From positions 3,658,001-3,722,000 of the forward strand of contig NZ_CP163528.1 of assembly GCF_041081105.1 (NCBI RefSeq): 64,000 nt of DNA, in the 5' to 3' direction. Below the pieces are notes generated by a model, which saw only the letters and a list, made by a program, of their open reading frames with translations, did no database searches and had not been told where the DNA came from. Within the stretch, counting starts at the first letter, position 1; every line of letters begins with the position of its first letter. Source of the DNA: Promicromonospora sp. Populi. GTDB lineage: Bacteria; Actinomycetota; Actinomycetes; Actinomycetales; Cellulomonadaceae. Below, one piece after another: positions 50,936 through 59,429 of the stretch. The position numbers and the translations under genes are program-made.

Positions 50936-52009
50936 GTGGCCATTCCGACCCCGCACTCTTCGCAGCGTCCGCATCTCGCCGCGGTGGTGGAGGACTACCT
51001 CTACGCCGCGGCGGGCTGGGTGCTCACCCGCGCCGGCTGGCGACCCCGCATCGAGACCTACACCGGGTACGGCACGCCGGACAAGGTACGGGTGCTCGCG
51101 CGGGTGCTCCTCTCGCCCCGGCACCACGCGACACCGGACCGCGCGGAGCTCCGCGCCGGCCGACGCGGGTTCCGCCACTTTCTCACCGTGCCGGCGCCCC
51201 ACTGCCCCGTGCAGCTCCGGGTGGGTGGGCACACCTCCCTCGTGACGAGCGACCGCGCCGGCTATGTCGACGTCGAGCTCCCGACCGGGGCCCCGCTGCC
51301 CACCGGCTGGCAGCCGGTCTTCATGTCCTGCCCCGACGAGTCGGAACCGTTCGAGGCCGACGCCTCGCTCCTGGTGCTCGACGAGCGCACGCGGCTCGGC
51401 GTCGTCAGCGACATCGACGACACGACGATGGTCACTTCGGTGCCGCGCCCGCTGCTCGCCGCGTGGAACACGTTCGTGCGGCACTCCAGTGCGCGGCGGG
51501 CAGTGCCGGGCATGCCCGAGCTGTACCGGGACCTGCGGCGGGCGCACCCAGAGGCCCCCTTCTTCTACCTGTCGACCGGGGCCTGGAACACAGCGGGCAC
51601 GCTGCGCGGGTTCCTCGCGCGCCACGACTACCCGCAGGGCCCGCTGCTCCTCACCGACTGGGGCCCGACCCTGACCGGGTGGTTCCGCAGCGGCCCCGCG
51701 CACAAGAAGGCGAGCCTCGAGCTCCTGATGACATGGTTCCCGCACATGCAGTGGGTGCTGTTCGGCGACGACGGCCAGCACGACGTCGAGATCTACGAGC
51801 AGGCCGTGCGCCGCCGCCCCGACCAGGTGCGGGCCGTGGGGATCCGGCGGCTCACCGGCGGGCAGCAGGTGCTCGCCGGGAACGTGCCCAGCTCCGGTGT
51901 CACGACGGAGGGCCCCAACGACATCTCCCGGGTGCCGATCGTCACCGGCCGGGACGGGGACGAGCTCAGCCGCCGGCTCGCGGCTGTCGCGCCGGAGGTA
52001 CTGAACTAA
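50936..52009 (+). CDS. App1-family phosphatidate phosphatase
   Basis: 357 residues, App1 (DUF2183) fold. The HAD-type catalytic DxDxT motif is SDIDDTTMVT (~residues 159-168), preceded by a beta-sandwich N-terminal domain. It is followed by FFYLSTGAWNTAGTLRGFLA, LLLTDWGPT and LFGDDGQHDVEIY. Yeast App1 removes phosphate from phosphatidate; the bacterial substrate is probably a phospholipid but unproven. Start at GTG 50936. Spacing suggests read-through from the importer operon but no metabolic link. Confidence 0.88.
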   Translation: MAIPTPHSSQRPHLAAVVEDYLYAAAGWVLTRAGWRPRIETYTGYGTPDKVRVLARVLLSPRHHATPDRAELRAGRRGFRHFLTVPAPHCPVQLRVGGHTSLVTSDRAGYVDVELPTGAPLPTGWQPVFMSCPDESEPFEADASLLVLDERTRLGVVSDIDDTTMVTSVPRPLLAAWNTFVRHSSARRAVPGMPELYRDLRRAHPEAPFFYLSTGAWNTAGTLRGFLARHDYPQGPLLLTDWGPTLTGWFRSGPAHKKASLELLMTWFPHMQWVLFGDDGQHDVEIYEQAVRRRPDQVRAVGIRRLTGGQQVLAGNVPSSGVTTEGPNDISRVPIVTGRDGDELSRRLAAVAPEVLN

Positions 52010-52029
52010 GCGGTGCTTGTCTGCCCCTG

Positions 52030-52190
52030 AGCCTGCGGTTCCGCTTCGGGCGCGTGCCTCGTTCCTCGGCCCGCACCCTGCGCTGCACCTCCGGCTCAGG
52101 CTCTGCTGTCACCGCCTTAGCCTGCGGTTCCGCTTCGGGCGCGTGCCTCGTTCCTCGGCCCGCACCCTGCGTTGCACCTCCGGCTCAGGC
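52030..52190. repeat. Two direct copies of a 72-bp element with inverted ends
   Basis: Copy 1 (52030-52101) and copy 2 (52119-52190) differ at one base, with 17 nt between them. Each runs from AGCCTGCGGTTCCGC to ACCTCCGGCTCAGGC. The ends form an inverted repeat (CCTGAGCC/GGCTCAGG, one change in copy 2). Copy 2 contains the stop codon of the convergent NYN gene. Could be a REP-like element or a local duplication of that gene's 3' end. Confidence 0.9.
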
Positions 52191-53450
52191 GGTGACCAGG
52201 TAGTCGTCGGCGTCGTCGTCCCAGGCCAGGGCGACGGCGCCGGCGGCCTCTGCCGCCTTCGCGAACTGGAGGAACCCGCGGAAGCCGAGGGCCTTCTCCG
52301 AGAAGTCGGGGCGCTTCTTGCGTACGGCGTTCTTCAGGCCGGACAGGGCGGCCGAGCCGTTCGACTCCTGGACGACCGTCCGCAGCAGCCCGAACGCGGC
52401 GGACGTGTCGCCCTGCTCCGGCAGCGACACCTCGGGGTCGCCTGCCGACGGGCCTGTCGCCAGCTCCACGAACCCGCGGTCCGCGAGGAACCGCAGGAAC
52501 TCGCCGAACGTGCGGAACCCGTAGTCCGACTCGCTGAACGTCGCGTCCTTGCGCAGCAGCGTCCGCTTGAGGGCGGACGCCGTCACGGCGCCGCTCGTGG
52601 AGGACTGCAGGTCGGCGAGAGTCTGCGCCACGCGCACCTCCATGGGCGCATCGCTCGACGCCGAAGTCTCTTCCTCCTGCTCGCTCGCGTCGATCTCGGC
52701 CTCGGGCGCCGTCGTGGTCTCGACGAGGGCCGGTGCAGGCTCCGCCTTCTTGCGGCGTCGGGTCGCGGGCCTGGCCTCGGGCTCGGTCTCGATCGGGACC
52801 TCGGGCGCCGTCGCCTCGGCGACGGCCTCGGCCACCGCCACCGCCTCCGCGGCCTTGGTGCGGCGCGATGTGGCGGGGGCCTTCTGCGCGGTGGCGCGCT
52901 CCGTCGTCGTGCCGGCCTTGCGGGACCGGGAGCCGCGCTTCGGGGCGGGGGCACCCTGGTCCTCGTCGGGCACCTCGACGCCCTCGAGGCGGTCGTAGAA
53001 GAGGAACTCGTCGCAGGCGGCGGGCAGCAGGCGCGACGTCGACTTCTCGACGCCGACGCCGATCACGCGCTTGTTCAGCTCGCGCAGCTTGTGGACGAGC
53101 GGGGAGAAGTCGCTGTCGCCCGTGCACATGACGAACGTGGAGATGTAGTCGCGCTCGAAGGCCATCTCGATGGCGTCGACCACCATCTTGATGTCGGCGG
53201 CGTTCTTGCGGGAGGCGCCCATCCGCTGGGTCATCTCGATCAGCTCGACCTGGTGCCGGGTGAGCATGCGCCGGTCCTCGTCGAAGTACGACCAGTCCGC
53301 GTAGGCGCGGCGTGCGACGACGCGGCCGCGCACTGCGAGGGCATCGGCGATCGGGCCGAAGTCGAACTGCATCCCGCCCAGGTGTTCCCGGGCGCCGAGC
53401 GCCAGGTTCTCGTAGTCGATGAATACAGCAAGACGTTCTTCTTGGTCCAT
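52185..53450 (-). CDS. NYN-domain nuclease with two C-terminal OST-HTH/LOTUS domains
   Basis: 421 residues. The NYN (PIN-like) RNase domain fills ~8-155 with acidic motifs FIDYEN, KNAADIKMVVDAIEMAFERD and MCTGDSDFSPLVHKLRELNK. A low-complexity linker (~165-285) alternates basic (RRRKKAEPAP) and acidic (EASEQEEE-like) stretches. Two LOTUS domains end the protein: LKRTLLRKDATFSESDYGFR and LKNAVRKKRPDFSEKALGFR. LOTUS domains bind RNA (often G-rich) or partner proteins, so a cytosolic RNA-processing enzyme is likely. Start at ATG 53450. It ends inside a duplicated element. Confidence 0.88.
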   Translation of the reverse strand: MDQEERLAVFIDYENLALGAREHLGGMQFDFGPIADALAVRGRVVARRAYADWSYFDEDRRMLTRHQVELIEMTQRMGASRKNAADIKMVVDAIEMAFERDYISTFVMCTGDSDFSPLVHKLRELNKRVIGVGVEKSTSRLLPAACDEFLFYDRLEGVEVPDEDQGAPAPKRGSRSRKAGTTTERATAQKAPATSRRTKAAEAVAVAEAVAEATAPEVPIETEPEARPATRRRKKAEPAPALVETTTAPEAEIDASEQEEETSASSDAPMEVRVAQTLADLQSSTSGAVTASALKRTLLRKDATFSESDYGFRTFGEFLRFLADRGFVELATGPSAGDPEVSLPEQGDTSAAFGLLRTVVQESNGSAALSGLKNAVRKKRPDFSEKALGFRGFLQFAKAAEAAGAVALAWDDDADDYLVTA

Positions 53451-53599
53451 GCTCGCCACTCTATGGGGTTTCCAGGTGGTGGGGGTTCGAGGGCGCTCCG
53501 AGGCGACACTCCGCACAGGGGAATATCAAAAGGGTGAAATGTGTGATGCCGGGCCGTGCCGGACCCCGCAAAAGTTCACCCATTGCCTAGAATCGCTAG

Positions 53600-54199
53600 A
53601 TGGCCGAGGCGACCTCCGGGTACGACGATCCGATCTCCAGCCGGAATCGGATCATCGCTGCTGCCGCGCGCCTGACCTGTGCCGATGGCTGGTCGAAGGT
53701 GACGATGGGTCGCCTGGCGACCGAGGCGGGCGTGAGCCGGCAGACCGTCTACAACGCGGTCGGCAGTCGCGAGGCGCTCGCCGAGGCGATGGTGCTCACG
53801 GAGTCGGCCAAGTTCATCTTCAAGATCGTCGAGGGCTTCGACAGCCACCCCGACGACCTGCTGTCCGGTGTGCACGCCGCCGTCGAGAACACGCTGGAGT
53901 TCGCCCAGGGCAACGCGCTGCTGCGCGCCATCATCTCCGCCACGCACGGTGCGGACACCGAGCTGCTTCCCCTGCTCACCACCCACTCGGAGTCCCTGCT
54001 GGGAACCGTCAAGGTGGTGGTGCAGGACCGCGCGGACCAGTACGAGATCGACCTGACGCCGGAGCAGATCACGGCGGTCATCGACATCGTGGTGCGCACC
54101 TCGATGAGCCACGTCATGCAGCCATCGGCGACCCCGTGCGAGACCGCTTGCTCGATCACCTGGCTCGTCTCCTGCGTCATCGGGCGCCCTCGCGGTTGA
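53600..54199 (+). CDS. TetR-family transcriptional regulator
   Basis: 199 residues. HTH at ~15-60: RIIAAAARLTCADGWSKVTM, GRLATEAGVSRQTVYNAVGS. C-terminal ligand domain follows (LTESAKFIFKIVEGFDSHPD ... SHVMQPSATP). A TAGAAT -10 at 53588-53593 ends only 6 nt before the ATG, so the mRNA may be leaderless. It precedes an LLM oxidoreductase by 30 bp; the pair is likely co-transcribed and self-controlled. Confidence 0.88.
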   Translation: MAEATSGYDDPISSRNRIIAAAARLTCADGWSKVTMGRLATEAGVSRQTVYNAVGSREALAEAMVLTESAKFIFKIVEGFDSHPDDLLSGVHAAVENTLEFAQGNALLRAIISATHGADTELLPLLTTHSESLLGTVKVVVQDRADQYEIDLTPEQITAVIDIVVRTSMSHVMQPSATPCETACSITWLVSCVIGRPRG

Positions 54200-54229
54200 C
54201 GCCGCGGCCCGGCGGAGGAGGATCGAGGC

Positions 54230-55102
54230 ATGCGAATCGGCACCCACCTCATGCGTTTCGACTCGATGGAACCCGTCCGGATGCGGACCGAGCTGGCGGA
54301 CGCCGCCCGGTACGCGGATGACGGCGGTGTCTCGTGGGTCTCCGTGATGGACCACTACTTCCAGATGGAGCACCAGGGTTTCCCGGCGTCCGACCCGATG
54401 CTGGAGGCCTACACGACCCTGGGCTACCTCGCCGGCGTGACCGAGAAGGTCCAGCTCGGTGCGCTGGTCACCGGTGTGACCTACCGCTACCCCGGGCTGC
54501 TGGCGAAGATCGTGGCTTCGCTCGACGTGCTCTCGGGCGGGCGTGCGACCTATGGCATCGGGGCTGCCTGGTACGACAAGGAGCATGCGGCGCTCGGGGT
54601 GCCGTTCCCAAGCGTCAAGGAGCGCTTCGAGATGCTGGAGGAGACGGTCCGGATCGCGCGCCAGATGTACGACCCGGACAACAACGGCCCGTTCGAGGGC
54701 ACGCACTACCAGCTCGCCGAGACGCTGTGCTCGCCGCTCCCGCTGTCCCGGCCGGAGATCATGATCGGCGGGTCCGGGGAGAAGAAGACCCTCCGGCTCG
54801 TGGCGCAGTACGCGGACGCGTGCAACCTGTTCGCCGAGACCCCCGAGCGGCTCCGCCACCTCCTGGACGTGCTGCACCGGCACTGCGACGACGTCGGCCG
54901 CGACCCCGCCGAGATCCGCGTGACGATGCTGCACCGGGGGACACCGATCGGGCCGGGTGACACCGCGAGCTTCGTCCAGGAGATGCGCGGGTTCGCGCAG
55001 CACGGGGTGGACACGGTGATCCTGCGGCCGCCGGCCACATCGCTCGCCGAGTGGGTGCGCGACGCCGTCGTCCCGGCGGTGGAGCCCTGCGCCGAGCTGT
55101 GA
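54230..55102 (+). CDS. LLM-class F420-dependent oxidoreductase
   Basis: 290 residues, luciferase-like TIM barrel. Landmarks: ADDGGVSWVSVMDHYFQ, LGYLAGVTEKVQLGALVTGV, LDVLSGGRATYGIGAAWYD, PLSRPEIMIGGSGEKKTLRL. The pattern (IGAAWYDKEH, GGSGEKKTLR) is of the actinobacterial F420-using group. Substrate unknown. GGAGGAGG upstream of the ATG. Follows a TetR gene; converges with tag. Confidence 0.88.
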   Translation: MRIGTHLMRFDSMEPVRMRTELADAARYADDGGVSWVSVMDHYFQMEHQGFPASDPMLEAYTTLGYLAGVTEKVQLGALVTGVTYRYPGLLAKIVASLDVLSGGRATYGIGAAWYDKEHAALGVPFPSVKERFEMLEETVRIARQMYDPDNNGPFEGTHYQLAETLCSPLPLSRPEIMIGGSGEKKTLRLVAQYADACNLFAETPERLRHLLDVLHRHCDDVGRDPAEIRVTMLHRGTPIGPGDTASFVQEMRGFAQHGVDTVILRPPATSLAEWVRDAVVPAVEPCAEL

Positions 55103-55105
55103 CGC

Positions 55106-55744
55106 TCAGGTGGTCGCACCCGGACCGCCCGCCCGCTCGCGCCGGAGCACCACCGGGCAGGTGGCGAGGTGGTCGTCCACCAGGCCGCACGCCTGCATGG
55201 CCGCGTAGGCCGTGGTGGGGCCGATGAACCGGAACCCCAGCTTTTTCATCGCCTTGCTCATGGCCTTCGACTCGGCGGTCCAGCCCGGCACGTCCGCGAA
55301 GGTAGCCGGCCGCTCGCGGGTGGTGGGGGCGGGGGCGAAGGACCAGAACAGCTCGTCGAGCGTGCGCCCGGAGTCATGCAGCGCCACCACTGCCCGCGCG
55401 TTGTCGATGGTGGCCTCGATCTTCATGCGGTTACGGATGATCCGGGAGTCGGTGAGCAGCCGCTCGACGTCGTCGGACCCGAAGGCCGCGACGCTCTCCG
55501 GGTCGAAGCCGGCGAAGACCTCGCGGAACGCCGGGCGCTTGCGCAGCACGGTGATCCAGGACAGCCCGGACTGGAAGCCCTCCAGGGCGATGCGTTCCAG
55601 CAGGGCCTGCTCACCGTGCACGGGCACGCCCCACTCGTCGTCGTGGTACGCCTCGTAGAGCGGGTCGCCGTCGCCGAAGCAGCGCGGGCCCGCGCCCGCT
55701 TCCGTCGTCATCGCCGTGCTGTCTGTCCTGGGATCACTGGTCAC
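55106..55744 (-). CDS. tag: DNA-3-methyladenine glycosylase I
   Basis: 212 residues. Removes 3-methyladenine from alkylated DNA to start base excision repair. Family signature: RCFGDGDPLYEAYHDDEWGV (Zn Cys, aromatic pocket), LLERIALEGFQSGLSWITVL (catalytic-region Glu), RLLTDSRIIRNRMKIEATI, GFRFIGPTTAYAAMQACGLV (second Zn region), DDHLATC. Start taken at GTG 55744; ATG 55711 is also possible. Confidence 0.94.
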   Translation of the reverse strand: MTSDPRTDSTAMTTEAGAGPRCFGDGDPLYEAYHDDEWGVPVHGEQALLERIALEGFQSGLSWITVLRKRPAFREVFAGFDPESVAAFGSDDVERLLTDSRIIRNRMKIEATIDNARAVVALHDSGRTLDELFWSFAPAPTTRERPATFADVPGWTAESKAMSKAMKKLGFRFIGPTTAYAAMQACGLVDDHLATCPVVLRRERAGGPGATT

Positions 55745-55864
55745 GGCACCACTCTGACGTACACCACTGACACACGGCGCGCTCCCGCCAGCCCCCTGTG
55801 TACAACGTCCGAAGACCGCTGCCTGTGGTTACGCCAGAACCGCTGCGCCGCGGTCCCGAGGGGC

Positions 55865-56731
55865 TCAAGACCCGGTGTCGGGGATCGCGCCGCGGCGCTT
55901 GAGGTAGGCCTCGATACCGTCGAGCACAACAGTGATCCCGAAGGCGATCTCGTCCTCGACAGGGGTGCTCTCCATCGGGCCCGACCACGTCGCGAACGCC
56001 CCGAACAGGTGCGGGTAGGACGTCGGGTCGGAGTACTGGGTGAGGACCGTCTCGAAGTCGGCCCAAGGGTTGGCCGCCTCGATCGCGGCGGGGTCAAGCT
56101 CCGACTCGGGCGTGCTGTCGGGCAGCCCGGCGGTGCGCCGCACCGTCTGTGCCGCCGCGCGCCGGGTCTCGGCCTGCACGCGGGCCTCGCCCAGGACGTG
56201 CTGCGCCAGCAGGCCGACGATGGCGAGCTTCTCGTCGGCAGGTAGATCGACCTGGCTCAGGACCCCGAACGCCTGGTCCATCCAGCGCACCCGGTTCGGC
56301 CCCGGCGCCACGGCGGACAGCGGCAGTTCCAGGATCCACGGCCGGGCAAGGACCCAGTCGATCTGGAGCCGCGTCCAGGCCTCGAGGCCGGCGCGCCAGC
56401 CGATGTCGGCGGGCAGGTCGGGCAGGAAGCGCGCCACGGCGTCCGACATCAGGACCAGGAGCTCCTCCTTGCCGGACACGTGCCGGTACAGGGCCATCGG
56501 GGTGTATCCGACGGCCTCCGCGATTCGGGCCATCGAGACGGCGGCGATGCCTTCGGCGTCGGCCAGGTCGGTCGCCGCCTGCACGATCTGCGCGGTGGAG
56601 AGGGCCGGTTTGGGCCCGCGTCGCCGCGGCGCCTCGGCCCCCCACATGCGCAGCACGGCGGCGGGCAGCTCACCCGCCGCGGGTGGGCTCTGCGGTGACT
56701 CGGCGTGGTCACGCGTGCTGTCGGTGCTCAT
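55865..56731 (-). CDS. TetR-family regulator of the DrrAB-type exporter
   Basis: 288 residues. ~45-residue disordered N-terminus, then HTH at ~45-90 (LSTAQIVQAATDLADAEGIA, MARIAEAVGYTPMALYRHVS) and a TetR_C_1-type ligand domain (GWRAGLEAWTRLQIDWVLAR ... VVLDGIEAYLKRRG). ATG at 56731 is 9 nt after GGGGGAGG. It is divergent from the ABC exporter, with 122 bp between; drug-responsive repression of that exporter is the obvious model. Confidence 0.88.
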   Translation of the reverse strand: MSTDSTRDHAESPQSPPAAGELPAAVLRMWGAEAPRRRGPKPALSTAQIVQAATDLADAEGIAAVSMARIAEAVGYTPMALYRHVSGKEELLVLMSDAVARFLPDLPADIGWRAGLEAWTRLQIDWVLARPWILELPLSAVAPGPNRVRWMDQAFGVLSQVDLPADEKLAIVGLLAQHVLGEARVQAETRRAAAQTVRRTAGLPDSTPESELDPAAIEAANPWADFETVLTQYSDPTSYPHLFGAFATWSGPMESTPVEDEIAFGITVVLDGIEAYLKRRGAIPDTGS

Positions 56732-56779
56732 CAGCTCCATCCTCCCCCGATTCGTGACAGGTTCCGATCCGAAACTCTC

Positions 56780-56808
56780 TTGACCCCATACTGTTTACGC
56801 CCCACACT
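56780..56808 (+). promoter_or_regulatory. Likely promoter of the DrrAB-type operon
   Basis: TTGACC (56780-56785), 17 nt, CACACT (56803-56808). TACTGT in the spacer and ACAGTA further down (near 56830) are widely spaced inverted half-sites that could belong to the divergent TetR repressor. Weak evidence. Confidence 0.35.
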
Positions 56809-56853
56809 AAAACGAGTACGACATACACAGTAAGCGATCAGGAGAGGGAGATC

Positions 56854-57831
56854 ATGACTGCGATCGTCACGGCAGAAGGCCTGCACAAGTCCTTCGCAAG
56901 GCGCGGCTCGGCGAGCCCGCCGGTGCTGGACGGGCTCGACCTGGAGCTCGAAGAGGGAGCGGTGCTCGCACTGCTCGGTCCCAACGGTGCGGGCAAGACC
57001 ACCACGGTCCGCATCCTGTCCACGCTGCTGCGGCCCGATGCGGGCCGCGCCACGGTGGCCGGCTTCGACGTCGTCCGTGAGGCGCGCCAGGTCCGCGAGG
57101 TCATCAGCCTCACCGGCCAGCAGGTCGCCGTCGACGACAAGCAGACGGGGGCCGAGAACCTCACCATGATGGGCCGCCTCGCCCACCTCCCGCGCCGCGT
57201 GGTGCGGGACCGTGTGGCGGAGCTGCTCGACGCGTTCGACCTGGCCGACGCCGCGAGCAAGCGCGTCGCGGCGTACTCGGGTGGCATGCGACGGCGGCTC
57301 GACCTCGCCGCCGGCCTGCTGACCCGGCCCCGGGTCATGTTCCTCGACGAGCCCACCACGGGCCTCGACCCCCGGTCGCGACAGGCGCTGTGGGACGTCG
57401 TCCGAGAGGTGGTCTCCGACGGCACCAGCGTCCTGCTGACCACCCAGTACCTGGAGGAGGCCGACCGGCTCGCGGACCGGGTCGCGCTCGTCGACGGCGG
57501 CCGTATCGTCGCCGACGACACACCCGCCCGGCTCAAGCGCGAGGTGGGTGAGGCAGGCGTCGAGCTCACCTTCTCCTCCGGGTCCGCCGCCGCCCGGGTC
57601 GCCCTGGCGCTCGTGTCCGCCACCACCGACGGCGCGCGGGTCCGGGTACCCACCGACGGCTCGGTCGCGCACGTGCGCACCGTCCTCGCGACGGTCGAGG
57701 CAGCGGGAGCGGAACCAGAGCACTGGGAGGTCAAGGCGCCCAGCCTCGACGACGTCTTCCTCACCCTGACCGGGCACGCCGGGCACGTCGGGCACGACCG
57801 TCCGGCTCGACCGACGGAGGTGGCGGCATGA
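56854..57831 (+). CDS. ABC exporter ATP-binding protein (DrrA-like)
   Basis: 325 residues. Walker A GPNGAGKTT (42-50), Q-loop SLTGQQVAVDDKQTGAENL, signature YSGGMRRRLD, Walker B VMFLDEPTTGLD, and a switch-His-equivalent Gln in VLLTTQYLEEADRLADRVAL. The C-terminal extension is as in daunorubicin-resistance DrrA. Energises drug or lipid export by the partner permease. GGAGAGGGAG before the ATG; ATGA overlap with the permease gene. Confidence 0.92.
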   Translation: MTAIVTAEGLHKSFARRGSASPPVLDGLDLELEEGAVLALLGPNGAGKTTTVRILSTLLRPDAGRATVAGFDVVREARQVREVISLTGQQVAVDDKQTGAENLTMMGRLAHLPRRVVRDRVAELLDAFDLADAASKRVAAYSGGMRRRLDLAAGLLTRPRVMFLDEPTTGLDPRSRQALWDVVREVVSDGTSVLLTTQYLEEADRLADRVALVDGGRIVADDTPARLKREVGEAGVELTFSSGSAAARVALALVSATTDGARVRVPTDGSVAHVRTVLATVEAAGAEPEHWEVKAPSLDDVFLTLTGHAGHVGHDRPARPTEVAA

Positions 57832-58595
57832 CCCACCTGCTGAGCGACGTGTCGACCATGACCACTCGCGGCCTGCGCCTCGTCTCGCGCGACGTGGACT
57901 CGATGATCACCGCGGTGGTCCTACCCGTAGTGATCCTGCTGATGTTTGTGCTCGTGTTCGGCGGGGCCGTCGACATCGGCACCGAGTACATCAACTACGT
58001 GACCCCGGGAGTGATCCTGCTGGCGGCCGGCTTCGGCGCCGCGAACACGGCGCTCGCGGTGGAGCACGACATGTCGAGCGGCATGGTCGAGCGGCTGCGG
58101 TCGATGCCGATGAACGCCCAGGCCGTGCTGTCCGGGCACGTGGTGGCGAGCCTGGTGAAGAACCTGGCCACCACGGCGATCGTGTTCGGAGTGTCGATCC
58201 TGCTCGGGTTCCGGCCCCAGGCCTCCCCTTTGGAGTGGCTCGCTGCCGTGGGGATGATCCTGCTCTTCGTCGGGTGGATCACGTGGCTCGCCGCCTTCGT
58301 TGGCGTGCTGGTCCGTTCGCCCGACGCCGCCGGCGGGTTCTCCTTCTTCGTGATGTTCCTGCCCTACATCTCGAGCGCCTTTGTACCCGTCGAGACGCTG
58401 CCGAGCTGGCTGCGCGGGTTCGCGGAGCACCAGCCGGTGACGCCGGTGATCGAGACCGTGCGCGGGCTCCTCGCGGGTGGCGGCTCGACGGTCGCGGACC
58501 CGGCCGGTGTCGCGATGCTCGCGATCACCTGGTGCCTGGGGCTCGGGCTGCTCTTCGCGGTGGCCGCCGGCCTGGCCTTCCGTGCCCGGCGCTGA
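57828..58595 (+). CDS. ABC exporter permease (DrrB-like, ABC-2 type)
   Basis: 255 residues, six hydrophobic helices (VVLPVVILLMFVLVFGGAVD, YVTPGVILLAAGFGAANTAL, LAAVGMILLFVGWITWLAAF, FFVMFLPYISSAFVPVETLP). The segment EHDMSSGMVERLRSMPMNAQ is the conserved ABC-2 loop. Membrane half of the exporter; substrate unknown, family members export antibiotics. Confidence 0.92.
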   Translation: MTHLLSDVSTMTTRGLRLVSRDVDSMITAVVLPVVILLMFVLVFGGAVDIGTEYINYVTPGVILLAAGFGAANTALAVEHDMSSGMVERLRSMPMNAQAVLSGHVVASLVKNLATTAIVFGVSILLGFRPQASPLEWLAAVGMILLFVGWITWLAAFVGVLVRSPDAAGGFSFFVMFLPYISSAFVPVETLPSWLRGFAEHQPVTPVIETVRGLLAGGGSTVADPAGVAMLAITWCLGLGLLFAVAAGLAFRARR

Positions 58596-58641
58596 CCCGT
58601 CCCCAAACCCTCCCGTCCGGCCCGGCGAAAGCAGGTAAGAC

Positions 58642-59388
58642 ATGGCTACCGACACGACAACCACCACTGAGACGCCCGCGCGCTCGCCCAAGAAGGTCAG
58701 GTGGTGGCGCCGCCCCTGGATCGCGCCGCTCGCGATCATCACGGCGATCTTCCTGGCGACGGCTTTGCCCCACTACGTCGGGCTGGACCCGTCCCAGGCG
58801 CAGATCCCCGCGGGGGACATCAGTGGCCGCCCGCCCGCCTACTACCCCGCCCTGGTCACGCACATCTTCACCGGTTCGGTGATGCTGTGCGCGGCGGTGC
58901 TCCAGCTCTGGCCGTGGCTGCGGGCCAACCACCTGCGGGTCCACCGGTGGAGCGGCCGGGTGTTTGTTGCGGCGGCGATCCCGACCGGGCTCGCCGCCCT
59001 GGTCACCGCACAGTTCCCGAGCGAGGGGCCGAGCCAGCGAATCGCGAACTCGCTCCTCGCGGTGCTGCTGGTGGTCTTCACGGTGCTCGGGTATCGCGCC
59101 GTGCGGCAACGCCGCTTCGTGGACCACCGCCAGTGGATGCTCCGGAGCGTCGCCCTGGCCTTCTCGATCGTGGCCAACCGGTTCTGGGGGGTGCTGCTGG
59201 TACTGACCTTCGTGCCGTCGTTCGACGGGGACATGGCGTCGTCCCCCGATGCGATGTCGGCTGCCGCCGCGTCGGCCTGGGTGTCCTGGGTGGTGAACCT
59301 GCTGATCGCCGAGTGGTGGATCCACAAGTACCCGAGGCCGAGGGACGGGGCCGCCAGGACCAGGAAGGTCCGTGCCGCGACTGCGTGA
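58642..59388 (+). CDS. DUF2306 membrane protein
   Basis: 248 residues. About seven hydrophobic helices. The family hallmark VHRWSGRVFVAAAIPTGLAA and the later VDHRQWMLRSVALAFSIVAN provide paired His that may bind heme or metal. Role unknown. GCAGG precedes the ATG; 46 bp after the DrrB-like gene in the same direction, so it may be co-transcribed. Confidence 0.85.
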   Translation: MATDTTTTTETPARSPKKVRWWRRPWIAPLAIITAIFLATALPHYVGLDPSQAQIPAGDISGRPPAYYPALVTHIFTGSVMLCAAVLQLWPWLRANHLRVHRWSGRVFVAAAIPTGLAALVTAQFPSEGPSQRIANSLLAVLLVVFTVLGYRAVRQRRFVDHRQWMLRSVALAFSIVANRFWGVLLVLTFVPSFDGDMASSPDAMSAAAASAWVSWVVNLLIAEWWIHKYPRPRDGAARTRKVRAATA

Positions 59389-59412
59389 ACCCGGCGGTGT
59401 GTGTCAGTAGCG

Positions 59413-59429
59413 GGGGACAGACTGTCCCC
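59413..59429. promoter_or_regulatory. Perfect palindrome abutting the DinB start codon
   Basis: GGGGACAG-A-CTGTCCCC ends one base before the ATG at 59430. No separate Shine-Dalgarno is visible, so the palindrome occupies its place. It could be an operator or an RNA hairpin that hides the start. Confidence 0.5.
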
